Notes under the pieces: generated by a model | Told to the model about the DNA's origin: nothing | Seen by the model: the letters and a program-made list of their open reading frames with translations, nothing else | Database searches by the model: none | NCBI GenBank assembly: GCA_964019165.1 | Contig: OZ025272.1 | Span: forward strand, 15,193,593-15,257,592 | Length of the DNA: 64,000 nucleotides | Source of the DNA: Mastigias papua | Lineage: Eukaryota; Cnidaria; Scyphozoa; Rhizostomeae; Mastigiidae | Direction: 5' to 3' | Part shown: positions 50,573 through 62,800 of the stretch, one piece after another | Layout of the letters: each line of letters opens with the position of its first letter | Position numbering within the stretch: position 1 is the stretch's first letter | Made by a program: the position numbers and the translations under genes

Positions 50573-51389
50573 AAGCCATTGCAGGCATGTACGTTAATTT
50601 CCTTCGTGTTAAATCCGTGATCGTTGGTTCCCTGCTTCTTCTACGTTCTTGGAATAGGCATCAATACGACGTCAGAAAGTCATGAGAAAAAACAAGAAAA
50701 AGGATGATAATGAGAAGTAACAACAACTTAAATGCGGAAACACAAAGGGAGGACCAAATATTGCCAGTTGTTTCCATAATTCCGTATTTGCATTCACCTC
50801 ATCCATTACGTGCATGAATGCAGTCCTCACGAACACCTATAGATCATATTTGAAAAAGCATACAAAAGAAAACAATTGACATCACGAACAGCAAAAAAGA
50901 CAATGCTAACAGCAGCAAGGTTATTGAGACGTAGCAGTATATGTAAAAAGGAAACTGAAATGCACGCGCCTCCTTAGGAAGCAAGTAGAAAGTGCAACAA
51001 GCTAATCCGGCAGTTTTCATCTGCTGCAAATCAGTGAGCAAGAAAAAGAAGAAAAGGAATTTCCTCAAGCTATTTGGTATCATAGCTTTGTATTTAGCTG
51101 CTAAAAACGCTTGCAATAATTCAATATATCAAAATTTCTCCATATGAAGTGGGTCTAAATTATGCAAGGTTGTTGCTTGAAATGCTTTATGGACCTTTTG
51201 TGCATCCGGAAGACTGAGGGTCTTGCTTGTGGCCCACATTTCAACGTATTCAGAACAAATTTTAGGTGTCTACAAATAAACTGAACAGTACCAATAAATG
51301 AAGATTCTAGGTAATATGATCAACAGCAAAGGGCCCCTCTTAGAATCTTCTTTGAGAGGAGGGTATCGTGGTTCCCATCTCAAGCTAGG

Positions 51390-51720
51390 AGTGTAAAACC
51401 TTTTGAAATCGTGCCCAGCGCCTCAATGGTTATAGGAATCACCTTTACTTCCCTATAGTTCTAGATTTTGTCTTATTCATTTTTCTTTATCCAGAATTGC
51501 CATATCTGGTTTGGAGTGTTCCATAACCTTGTCTGTTTGGATATTGCCATGCCAAAGAATTTTTACTCAGTTTTTCCGCCATTTCTACCTATGATTAATG
51601 TCTATACCAATTTTTGCTTTTATTGCCTCTGTGCGAGATTTTTGCATTCAGAAACTAAGTTTACAACTGTTTCCTTTCCGTTCTCCGCACGTTCTATATA
51701 GTGGAGAGATATTTTCCTTA
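51390..51720 (-). pseudogene. Non-LTR retrotransposon, C-terminal fragment
   Basis: The minus strand encodes EVKVIPIAIEALGTISKGF, which resembles the V-V-P-V-V-I-G-A-L-G tract near the C-terminus of one family of invertebrate LINE polyproteins, preceded by frameshifted remains (a P-NRQGYGTLQ segment). Probably the same insertion as 52,336-52,560. Confidence 0.5.
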
Positions 51721-51883
51721 TCAATGTAGTGTCTAATTGACCTTGTTCTAATTGCCTATTCCTGCCAGCCAATAAATTGCCTTCAGTGGCTTTCTTTAAT
51801 TAAGCCTCTCGTTTGTAGCCAGTCCTTTGCGCAACTCTGAATTCAATCATCTATGAGACGCACGTTATGTAAATTTTACTCTA

Positions 51884-52273
51884 CTCTTAAGTACCGAATA
51901 AATGGGGGGGGTTAGAAATGACTAGGGGGGTTGGAAAATGTTCTGAAAAATAATAATCAGGGCATTGGAATAAACGGGGGGAGGGGGGTTGGAAAATATA
52001 GCACACGGATATTTCAAATAACAAGTTAGGAAGATTGGCTAATCAAATACTGTCAATAAACAGCAAGGCAAAGGAAATCATAGTTTAATGCTAAGCGATT
52101 ATTAAATAAATTTTTGATAAGTCTCTAAGTAAATGAAAATACTCCCCGCAAAACGCACAATTTGACTGAAAATATCTTCAACATTAATAAATGGGGGGTT
52201 AGAATAAGTGCCGGGGAGTTGGAAAAAATTTCAAAAATTAACCATCAGGGGACAACTATTCGGTACTCAAGAG
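51884..52273. mobile_element. MITE, 390 bp
   Basis: Ends CTCTTAAGTACCGAATA and the inverted TATTCGGTACTCAAGAG (one mismatch in 17, with TARTT following). The interior has three AATAAATGGGGGG-like blocks. No convincing target duplication. It separates two fragments of a LINE on the minus strand. Confidence 0.7.
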
Positions 52274-52335
52274 CAACTTATACTATTGTTTAACGTTTGT
52301 TTCATCTCTCCCCATATTTGATATACCTTCCATTT

Positions 52336-52560
52336 TTACCTCTTTAAGCTTTCTTCCTGGCTTTTGCTAAAATATTCGTACAAAAAACTCTTTTCAATAA
52401 GCACAAAATCTCCAGCAATAATCAGATCCCATCCTGCTTCTGCTCTTCTGTTGTACAACCCAACTACATCATCCTTTCTACGGAAAACATCATTATGTAC
52501 CGTAAGCATCTGTCTTGTTCTTCTGTCAAATTGCCGCACTTCTTACATTGTCCATTCAAC
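52336..52560 (-). pseudogene. Non-LTR retrotransposon fragment
   Basis: The minus strand encodes VRQFDRRTRQMLTVHNDVF, then DDVVGLYNRRAEAGWDLI. These match the D-R-x-T-R-K-x-L-T-x-x-x and Y-x-P-R-x-E-G-G-x-G-L-I tracts of LINE polyproteins just after the reverse transcriptase. Confidence 0.65.
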
Positions 52561-52844
52561 AAACGGTACTTGGTACTGTTTGATTAGAAGCCACACCCAG
52601 TCCTATGGTGCCCTTCCCATGTCTTTGGAAACTTTTTATTTCATATACCTCTATAAGCATCATCTATGTGATGTCTTCGGCTGTAACATATAATATGACA
52701 GTTTGGTGGACTTGCTTACGTTTTGGCATGGAAAATCAGTACAGGTTGCATGCAAAAGCAGTTAGAACCATAGCTTACCCAGGGGCGGTCCAGAAAATGA
52801 AAGTCTACAACAACTGGGACAGACTAGAGTACATAAATATATCA

Positions 52845-52985
52845 TATTATATGGTATCATATCATATCATATCATATCAAATCATATCATATCATATCAT
52901 ATCATATCAAATCATATCATATATCATATATCATATCATATCATATCATATCATATCATATCCTATATCATATCATATCATACCA
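52845..52985. repeat. (ATATC)n pentanucleotide microsatellite
   Basis: About 28 CATAT/ATATC units with occasional CAAAT and CATATAT variants. Confidence 0.95.
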
Positions 52986-53474
52986 TATCAACTTCATGAT
53001 GTAGTGTTGGTTATCTACAATAGTGTTAGAGATACTACCTAACACAAACTTAAAATATACAAAAAGTTAAAAGAAAAATGTCTAAAGTTGAAAAAAACAA
53101 CTGGTACCATGTATAATCTAACCTTATGCATATTTTGCACGTACACTGTTCACCTGTCCAATGTTTTATTTTGTTTTCAAAACATGCGAGTGATGCTTTT
53201 TGTTTTATACTTTCATCAAAAGGTTATTCTAAAGAACAGATACGCTGGATGATAAAGATTCTACGATATATACACAAGAAAGATACTACACGTACAAATG
53301 ACAACCTGATTGGTAAGACAACGCGCATATTTTTGTTACATGTTGCATTTATATTTGATTTCATGTAATGTAGCTTGGCGGACCCAGTATAAAGTTGGTT
53401 ATTCACTCTCTTGGCGCACCCTTTCAAAAGCCTAAGTATATAACAGCACAAGCAAAAGATGCAATCTCTGCCTT

Positions 53475-54278
53475 GGGGTCATTCAATTAGTACGTACGCT
53501 CCAAAATGGCTAAAATTTGACCCCCCTCCCCCCTCGTACGCACACATACGCTTCATACGCACCCCTCCCCTTTGCGTACGTACTCTTGGCTGTTTGACCC
53601 CCCCCCCCATCTCTAAAAGAAACTTTCTAGACATCCAGAACCACGGAGAAGGACTTTTTATGCATTCACGAGACATGAAAATGATCACTACAAATATATT
53701 TCATGGAAAATCTATAATATCGTTCAAACAAAACAGTATTATACTAGAGCAGGGGATGTGAAATTCATTTGGCCCAAGGGCCACATAGGCCATAATATGG
53801 CGCCACGATGGCCGGGTAGGTTGACGGAACCCAAGAGGGCTAGGTAATTGGGGCTTTCAAATATACATAACTCATCGCATGTTTCCTATCTGGCACGCTG
53901 GACAACGGCGAAAAACTGGGTATTCGGCCTTGTTAATACCACTAGTAAATGCTGCTATTACATTGGGAAAAATATCGCTAGGTTTCAGTTTATTCAAAAT
54001 TCCTAGGGGGCTACAATGACGGATTCGGCCTGCGGACCGTATGTTTGACACCACTGCACTAGAAGTGATTTCAACTGAATACGTACTACACTAATTAAAT
54101 GGCTGTGAAGGGTCCTTTGCAAATGAAAATATTGCAAGATGTCTGCACAAAGCTGATAAGTTTTTGCTTTGCGTACGAACTTAAATGTGTCAACCCCCAC
54201 TCCCCCCTTGTACGCATTCATACGCATTTGCTTGACCCCCCTCCCCCCTTCGTGCGTACGTACTAAATGAATGACCCC
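53475..54278. mobile_element. Non-autonomous DNA transposon, 804 bp, CTT-flanked
   Basis: Ends GGGGTCATTCAATTAGTACG and the inverted CGTACTAAATGAATGACCCC are about 25 bp long with one indel-free mismatch zone, and both are followed by CTT (53,472-53,474 and 54,279-54,281). Sub-terminal regions repeat GTACGCAC, CATACGC and TGACCCCCCTCCCCC in inverted orientation. The interior has no transposase. Confidence 0.8.
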
Positions 54279-54567
54279 CTTAAAGACAAACTACTCATCA
54301 TTCGCCACCCGGAACTGTCTTCACTCAACAAACGCAATGAGCTCATATCATCTTGACGGCACAGGCATACGGCCTTACTACGTCATAACCAGCATCTGCA
54401 TATCCAGACGCCGAACAATCGATAGTTCGTAAGATTACTTTTCGACTTTAGTAACAGTTTTATGTGTTAGCTGAATATTGCTCGTTTTATTCTCCTGATG
54501 AGTGAACAATACCGTTTGTACAATACAATACAGGCTTATCGAGAGTATATAGTAGTTTTAACTTATA

Positions 54568-55201
<634 letters not shown>

Positions 55202-55285
55202 TATCATCGAGAAATTTTGGGAATATATATATATATATATATATTTATATGTGTGACATGCATCTGTTTTGACCGTAGGAGAGAA

Positions 55286-55349
55286 ATGGAACCAAGAAAG
55301 CAAGACCTAAATCAGGGTGTTTGCTCAGTGACAATAATTGAGAATCCTG
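55286..55349 (+). CDS. Dispanin exon 1 (start codon)
   Basis: ATG 55,286 starts MEPRKQDLNQGVCSV and reaches CCTG|GTGAGT, phase 1. The frame is open upstream into Penelope 3' sequence, so this is the first plausible Met. Confidence 0.65.
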
Positions 55350-58300
55350 GTGAGTATGGTTCATGTAGACTATAGAGGGGGTTCTCAGTCTCAGTCCCCC
55401 AATGGCCCCCTGAAAAATGCAATATCTCCAGTCAGTCATGAGTAATATCAGTATCAACACGGTAATCATGTTTATTGGCTACTAGACAAAACAAATATGT
55501 TTACTAAATGCATGACTTTTGGTAAATCTTGTCGGTACTGTATAGCCGAAATGGCTGGCCAGATATTGTGAGTTGGAAACAGTCTGTCGAAAATCCGCAC
55601 CATAAACAGGTTTATTAATCTTTCAAGAATTTTCCCACTTCCTGAGTCAATCAAAACACCCCCCCCCCCAACTTAGTAACTAGGGGAAGTCTAATCTGAG
55701 CAAGATTTTTCTTGCCAAGAAGATCCTCATCACAGTCATAATGTTTGATTCTACTAGGTACCATTGTTTTTATTTATCTATAAAAGATTTAAATCTTTAA
55801 TTTCGAAGTTATGCCAGAAACTGTATCGTTGCAGCGATTTTTGAGACTTGGCACTCAAATTCTCGATAGAGCAAGTTTTCCAACCCTTCCTCTTGATAAC
55901 CTTTATAACATGTGTAGGAAATGTCTAAACTCATAGTTATTGAGACTTGCCGTTTGTTTAGTGCTGAAGAGTACACTGTATCGATAGCGGCATCTTCCTA
56001 TAACCGTGTTATGAGTTCATATACACAATTTTTATAAGAAAGTTGTATATAAGGAAGCAGTATATGACTGCTCAAAAAGTTAAGAAAGCTCTGTACTGGA
56101 ATTTTGAAACCTAAGAAAGTTGATAAGTCATATATCTCTAAAATTCTAATATTCACAAATGGCAGTTGTCGCTTTTACTTAATTCCTGTAAATTTCCTAT
56201 ATTGACCAGTGTATTACAGTGTTCCAGATGTTTAGTGCCTGTCTATCTGTGAAACACTGTAATGCTATGCAAACTCGATTATTCTTGCTAGAAAAATGTT
56301 AGGAAAGTTTTAGTAATAAAATCATGAAAGGGCTAGGAACATTTCGGTACTGGGCCAGGAAATATTTCGAGAAAATGTGTATTACATTAAGAATAGGGCT
56401 GGCGTATAGCCCACTTGATATAGCCCAGTTTCTAGTACGCTGCACTTGCTTTATTTTTCCTAGATTTTGGGTGAGTGATACAGTCTGTGATTTTATTTCA
56501 AAAGAGCCACTTCCTTTTGCAGAATTATCTGAAGGTGCACCTCATATCAACGAATCACCACAGAAAAACGAGTACCAGACAGATGCTCCTTCACAACATC
56601 CACCAGACAACAATCCTCCAGGGGAAGAATGTGAAGGAGATTCAGAGTCATCACAAGAGCCACCTCCTTGTGCAGAACTGTCTGAAGCTGCACCTCGTCT
56701 CAATAAATCACCCAAGCGAAATGAGCACCATATTGATGCTCCTTCTCAGAATCCACCAGACACCAACCCTCAAGGGGGAGAATGTGAAGGAGATTCGGAG
56801 TCATCAGAATCTACCAGTGATCTGTCAGATTCACAATACCAGATTGGTGTTTCTGATCAGCCTCCACAAGAAGAGGATGTAAGTTGAATCAATTAGTTCA
56901 AATATACCACTATGACGTAATAACTACGGAGTACATTCAAAATAACACCGTTTTAAATAAATCATACATTTTTAAAAATGAAGTAGTCTATCTTTAGGGG
57001 GTGGGGATCGCGTAAAAGTAATATAGGAAGGAGAGGCAGCAAAGTAAATTCTTTTATGATGCTCCATCTTGCTGAAGTCTCTTTCATTTCAAAACTAAAC
57101 TGCATAACGTACAATAACTCAATTGCCCACGTTTCTGTTCTGTGGGACGGTACTAGTGGTAATGCACTTGAATACAAAACAACGGTCCTTCACATTGTTA
57201 GTTTTTGAAAATTCTTTTCCGACAAACTCCATCTATTCCAACTCTCATTTTTTCTTTATGGAACTATGGTATTATACTGTGGTCAAAAGAGGTCTAATAA
57301 CAACAGGGACGTAGGAACCGGGGGGCCAGAGGGGCCATGGCCCTCCCACTTTTTAGCAAACTATGCAAAAGTGTCCCTTTGAAGCCCAAAATTGGCGTGG
57401 TAATGTGCCCCATTTAGGACTTGCCCCCCTCCCCACTTTTTAGATGCTTCCTACGTCCCTGGATAACAAGGAACGTTAAAAATTAGGCCTCGACTGTTGT
57501 TTAAAAACACGCGTAATTCTTCATAATCACGGGGGTTTATTTATTTGATCTGAAATAATTCACCAATAGCACACAGCAAATCTAGTAATTGAATCAATTA
57601 AGCTGTACCAAGCCGTAGAGGGTTGTAGCCCCTCCACGTTTTATGGTAAATGTTCTTTGGCACCCTCTTTATCTCTACAATCTTAATCTGTCCACATGAG
57701 CTCCCCCACTGTCAATGTTGCTCCGCTGCCCCAGTATACAATAACAAATTGTACCACAAAAATATTATGTCAATTTTTCTACTCTTTATCGTTCATCCGC
57801 TACCGTCAAACTAATACAATTTTTTCTGTTCTCTTCCATAAAGGGTAAAATTACTTTTGCTACGTTGGGATTCATGCAGAACGCAGGTGTGCTCGCTCCG
57901 AACGCGATTCAAGATCATTATTACATAGTCATTCCTCCTCCCCCAAGTCATATGAAGCTATCAGTTTTTACATGTCTGTGCTGTTGCTGTCCCTTAGGAT
58001 TGGCAGCAATCAATGAATCACTTAAGGTTTGTGATATTGATACTAATATATATGTATACTTTTATGTGCTACCTTGGTTATTCACAATAACTATAATGAA
58101 CTGAATGCTTAGTCTGGCTATCAATTCATGTGTTTCCATTGTAACTATGGTGGCTCTACATCATTCGTCTGATCTTCGAATCTTGAATGTCAGAACCCTA
58201 TTTTCAAAATTATAAAGTAAATTATAAATAGCGGAGGGCCTACGCGAGAGCCCTGAGGTACAAAGCATGCGAGCTTTCTGGCTTTTGACATGTTCCATTC

Positions 58301-58809
58301 ATGACGAAATCTTGGGCTCTGTTTGTCAGATAAAATTAAAACCAACCTCCAGTTCTGTCCGTAACCCCATAAGAGTTCGATTTCTCTATGATTATACAAT
58401 GATCCATCGTATCAAAAGCTTGTCTTCTAGAAATATCATTTATCATTTATAATTGGCAACATCATTTATCACCTAAAACACATTTGGCATCAACAGCACT
58501 CAATGTCATTTCACTATTCGAAGTACGCCGAGGCTGCCTGTAGTTTGGGTTCCTACTATATCTCTTCTTTTCATCAAATAAATTTTCATTCTTTTCACAA
58601 AGCTGTTTGTAGATAATGGATGTCTATCTATGGAATTCGTGTGCATTGATAAAATAATTCATATACAGGTCAAACAGGCAGTATATCTTGGAAAATGGGA
58701 TGTTGCAAATAAAGCATCTCGTAGAGCAAGAGAACTAGCGTGTTCGGGTATTGGTTGTGGGATTTTTATGCTTATAATTCTAATCCCACTAATCATCTTC
58801 TTAACATGA
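55286..58809 (+). CDS. CD225/dispanin-family membrane protein (four exons)
   Basis: Exons 55286-55349, 56505-56878 (or from 56523), 57844-58026 and 58669-58809 join in phase, giving 253 (or 247) residues. The C-terminal third is a CD225 domain, the fold of IFITM, PRRT and SynDIG proteins. A re-entrant or membrane helix LSVFTCLCCCCPLGLAAI carries a five-Cys cluster likely to be palmitoylated; an amphipathic linker ANKASRRARELA follows, then a second membrane helix GIGCGIFMLIILIPLIIFL. The N-terminal part is polar, Pro/Glu/Ser-rich and probably disordered, with two 51-residue tandem repeats. Family members act in membrane fusion control, synapse or metabolism; the role here is unknown. The link of exon 1 to exon 2 rests on phase only and is the weakest join. 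Confidence 0.82.
56505..56878 (+). CDS. Dispanin exon 2 (tandem-repeat region)
   Basis: Two acceptors fit: CAAAAG before 56,505 and CTTTTGCAG before 56,523; both give phase 2 starts. The second has the better pyrimidine tract, the first keeps the whole first repeat. Donor GAT|GTAAGT, phase 0. Confidence 0.75.
57304..57461. mobile_element. hAT-type MITE in dispanin intron 2
   Basis: 158 bp with ends CAGGGACGTAGGAA and TTCCTACGTCCCTG. Flanks AATAACAA (57,296-57,303) and GATAACAA (57,462-57,469) match at 7 of 8 positions, consistent with an aged 8-bp hAT duplication. Confidence 0.85.
57844..58026 (+). CDS. Dispanin exon 3 (first half of CD225)
   Basis: Acceptor TTCCATAAAG. Encodes a YYIVIPPPPSHMK lead-in and the Cys-rich membrane helix; donor AAG|GTTTGT, phase 0. 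Confidence 0.9.
58195..58455 (-). pseudogene. Non-LTR reverse-transcriptase fragment in dispanin intron 3
   Basis: Across frames the minus strand reads an AFDTMDH-like palm motif, FYLTNRAQDFV, then CFVPQGSRVGPPLFIIY, matching the conserved A-F-D-x-V-D-H, Y-L-x-N-R and G-V-P-Q-G-S-x-L-G-P-L-L-F blocks of CR1/jockey reverse transcriptases. Confidence 0.8.
58669..58809 (+). CDS. Dispanin exon 4 (second half of CD225)
   Basis: Acceptor ATTCATATACAG. Encodes VKQAVYLGKWDVANKASRRA and the second membrane helix; stop TGA 58,807-58,809. The intron falls at the usual boundary between the two helices. Confidence 0.9.
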   Translation, partial: VKQAVYLGKWDVANKASRRARELACSGIGCGIFMLIILIPLIIFLT

Positions 58810-59697
58810 TAGCAGTAGTATGCAAATTAATTGTTGGGGAAGCTTTTTTCATTAGAAACTCTTTATAAGAAACTTACAACATTGTGTAGTTATGTATGTG
58901 AGAAACATACTTTTGTGAAGTGCGACTTTATCAGCAGCTTGTTAAAAAACATCTTACTTTACAAAACGAAATATTACATCTACGATAATTAAGGCCAGCT
59001 ATCAGTAGAATTTGCTTTGCTTATGTTTTATTAAAGCTTCCAGTTGCTTACTGAGGGTGGGGATGATCTAACCTTGATCCCCTTCTATGCTACTGAGCAT
59101 AACCAGGCCGACAGAGAGGGGGCAGGTGGGGCAGAATGTCCTAAACCTGAGGCCCCAAAAAGCTATAAAGTGATCCTTTGGCGACTTTAAATGTCATACA
59201 GGAGTCATTAGCGACTTCGACTTTTTTCATTTACCCCAGATCCCACGACAGCTCTCGGTGGGCGTACTCCGTAAGACCACACTGCTTTGACTAGACCAGT
59301 AGCTTGTAGCCATAAATCTTTAGATGAGTTTAATCGATTTCATATCTATTCTGTATATTTACTAAAGATCTTTCACTTCTGTTCTGGCTTTTCCTAGCAG
59401 GGATGGACTGACTGGTTAAGCAAATCAGACATAGCCCAAGGTCCTAGATGCCAAAGGGGGTTGGCTGTATTCTTGACAAAATATTTATGCCTCCTTAGGA
59501 GTACACTTTAGATCATGGCCAAGGTTAGCTGGGGCTAGGACAGCTTCTAGTAATTTTGTCAAAAACACCAACTTATAAAAAACATCTAAACGTCATTTGA
59601 GGCATCAGTTCCCATGACCAGTTTTCCTTGACAAAGCTACTTTCTTTATCATTCTTTATTATTCTTTGTTTTTACTTAAGTATACATGCTTCACAAG
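58810..59697. other. Spacer between dispanin and the LTR element
   Basis: Probably the dispanin 3' UTR followed by unique sequence. A G-rich block lies at 59,050-59,150. No gene or repeat recognised. Confidence 0.5.
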
Positions 59698-59864
59698 TGT
59701 TGTGATTGGCATAGCGGCAACCCTTTATATATATATTGAACTGCAGCCAACAGAAGCTTCTTAACAAACGTTGTTACACTTTTTAGTTAGTTGTAGTTGT
59801 TTGAGATGGAATAAAGACGTTGCCATTACTGAGTCTTTCTTTGAGAACACTTTAAATCGCAACA
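59698..59864 (+). mobile_element. 5' LTR of a Ty3/Gypsy retrotransposon (167 bp)
   Basis: Starts TGTTG and ends CAACA (5-bp inverted ends). Contains a TTATATATATAT TATA-like box near 59,731 and an AATAAA near 59,810. Immediately after it comes T then TGGTGACAGAGG, a TGG-initiated stretch suited to a tRNA primer-binding site. The 3' LTR is outside the window, so the left boundary is inferred. Confidence 0.7.
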
Positions 59865-59898
59865 TTGGTGACAGAGGTAACAGAGAAGTGTACCCAGA

Positions 59899-62800
59899 AT
59901 GGCAACTTTTTCAATTCAACCTGAGAAGTTTGATTCAGGCGATATTGTTTCCTGGTTTCGCCAATTCGAATGCTGCTCTACTGCCAATGCTTGGAATGAG
60001 GAGAAGCAGTTACAAGTTCTACCAGCATTTCTAAGGGGGCCTGCTGCCGCCTATTTCCATGCTTTGCCCGACGAGGTGAAAGACTCGTATCGGAATTTGA
60101 AAGAACAATTGCTGGCCTCCTTTTGCCCTGCTGTTGATCGCGAACGAAATTTTGCGACATTTGAACATCGCCTTCTCCGGCCAGACGAGGACCCCACTAT
60201 ATTTTTGTGGAATTTGAAGGACTTACTTTCAAAAGCCGATCCTTCCCTCAGCGATGCTGCACGAGAGGCCCTATTAAGCAGGCAATTTATGCGTGGTTTG
60301 CCCGAAGGCATGCGGTTGAAACTCTTAGAAGCCAATCCAACGCCGTCATTGGCGGAAATGGAGAACTTCGCAAAACGTTTTCGGGCTATTCGTCAAGCAG
60401 ATATCCCCACTTTGACCTTTGTCGTCAAACCGGCCGCTGGAGTTGATGACGAAAAGATGGCAAGCAAATTTCACAGCCTTCAAGACTCTGTGACGCAACT
60501 TACTGCCGCAGTTACTGCTTTGACAGACCGCCATAAGCACCTTGAAGCCGCGATGTCTGCCCCTACTCCTCAGCCGCCCCACCAACCTTTCACGCGCCGT
60601 TTTACCGCTCCACGTATGCAGAACAGTGCACCTGATGGATTTCACCCCCAGACACGTCAAAATACAAGATCACGGCACAACCAAGCCCGTCGCTGCTTTA
60701 ATTGTAATGGACTTGGGCATTTTGTGAATTCCTGTCCCTATACTGTACAATGTGCCCTCTGTGCGGGCTGGGGCCATGAACAACACCAATGCGCCAACAA
60801 CTATGTCTGTTCCTCACAAGGCTCATCGATGTCTGGTAAGTCTAAACTTCAAAGGGGTGCCTCAATAGAGGGCTGGGTTGAAGGTCACCCCTGTATTTTC
60901 TCTGCTGGGTCATGCACAGCTTCGTTTCAAGCCCCCAACCAGCCACTCGTTTCTTGCCTTTTCGGGGATTTAACCTTTCCCGCCTTAATTGATACCGGGT
61001 CTATGGTCTCGTTTCTATCTCGAGACACATTTAACAAATTGCGGCCTCGGCCACTTATTCAAAACACAGTTCAGCACTGCGTTGGAATAAATGGCCTGCC
61101 CTTGCCGGTTGATGGGATTGTGCAGGCTTCTCTTACCTTTCCTGGTAATGGCGATGTTTATACCGGTAAGTTCTTAATTTCCGAAAATTTATTTCCCCCC
61201 TTGGAGTGTGTTCTCGGGTGGGACTTTCTAACCTCCAATGGGTTGGCACTAACTAGAGAGCGCACTGGCACTTATTACTTAGTAGGTCGCCATGGGAAGA
61301 CCCTCATTACCCCTAGTGATGAGGCCCCCACCTCCCTTTCTCCCCCTCGTCCTCTTACCGATAGCGTCGTTAGTAATTCCGATGTGTTTTCCCAATGCCC
61401 TTCGAGGAGTCCTGTTCCTATTACTTTAGTGAATAGTGTTTGTTTGCCAGGTAGAACCGAAGCTTTTGTTTTAGTACACGTTCCTAAAAGTGCCAAAGAT
61501 CAGCTAGGCATGATAGCACCTATCCAGCATGACTCGTTGCCAAGCCATCTCTTAGTAGCGTATTCTGTAAACCAGGCCGTAGGTAGACAGGTAGCTCTTA
61601 GAATCATGAACACATCTAATTGTGATATTACTTTACAGGCTGGACAGCGCATAGGTGAGTATTGCCCTCTCCTTGATACCCTGTCTTCTGTGGATACACA
61701 GGGCACTCCCCTACCTAATTATGCTAAAGCATTTTCTTGCCAGCCTGCCAATAAAGTTAGTCTTACTGAAGAGCTGAAAGCGGTTATCAGTCCCTCGTTG
61801 AATGACCATGATCGTCAGGTCATTTTAAATACGCTCCTAAAGTACGCAAATGTATTTGACGAAAGTCTTGGCTATACTGACGTGATAACTCACACAATCA
61901 ATACTGGTAATACTGACCCCATACGGCAATACCCGAGGCGATTCCCATACGCTTATAGAGATGAAGTCAACAGACAGATTTCTGACATGTTGGAACAGGG
62001 GGTTATCCAACAAAGTACTTCTCCATGGGCCTCCCCCATAGTTTTAGTAAAGAAGAAAGACGGTAACTTTCGTTTTTGTGTGGACTACCGTAAATTAAAC
62101 GCTGTGACGAAACGGGATGCTCACCCCCTCCCTAGAATTGATGACCTTTTAGATTCTCTCCAGGGATCGACCATGTTCAGTACTCTAGATCTTAGATCTG
62201 GTTATTGGCAGATAGCTGTGTCACCTGAAGATCGTGAAAAAACAGCCTTTATTACTCCTGAGGGGTTATGGGAATTTCTGAGAATGCCATTTGGTGTGTC
62301 TAATGGTTGTGCCACTTTCCAAAGGGCTATTCAAATTGTACTGTCTGGCCTTAAGTATGATACGTGTTTGTGTTATTTTGACGACATAATAATTCCATCC
62401 ATAAATTTACAGCAGCACTGTGAAAGGCTTGAGTTAGTGTTAGGCCGTTTTCAGCAACATAACCTTCGTGTTAAAGCCTCTAAATGCTGTTTTGGCGCTG
62501 ATAGAATCACGTATTTAGGCCATGTCGTTTCATCTGCTGGGATTCACACGGATCCCCACAAAATTGAAGCTGTTTCTGCTCTCGCTCCTCCCACCAATGT
62601 GCAACAAGTACGGTCATTCTTAGGTTTAGCAGGGTACTACCGTAATTTTATACCCAACTTTGCAGTCCTGTCTGCCCCTCTTGTGCAGCTTACCAAGAAA
62701 GGTTCCTCTTTTTCCTGGACTGACTTACAGGAGCAAGCCTTTCTGCAACTTAAATCCTTACTTTGTAGCGCACCCATTCTCGCTTATCCTCAATTTGACA

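Noticed and set aside
50844..51116. 90-codon minus frame with hydrophobic segments
   Set aside because: Hydrophobicity arises from T-rich sequence; no family match or splice support.
53222..53312. Possible exon encoding GYSKEQIRWMIKILRYIHKK bounded by AAAG and GTAAGA
   Set aside because: Splice-like borders exist, but no family was recognised and no adjoining exon in phase was found.
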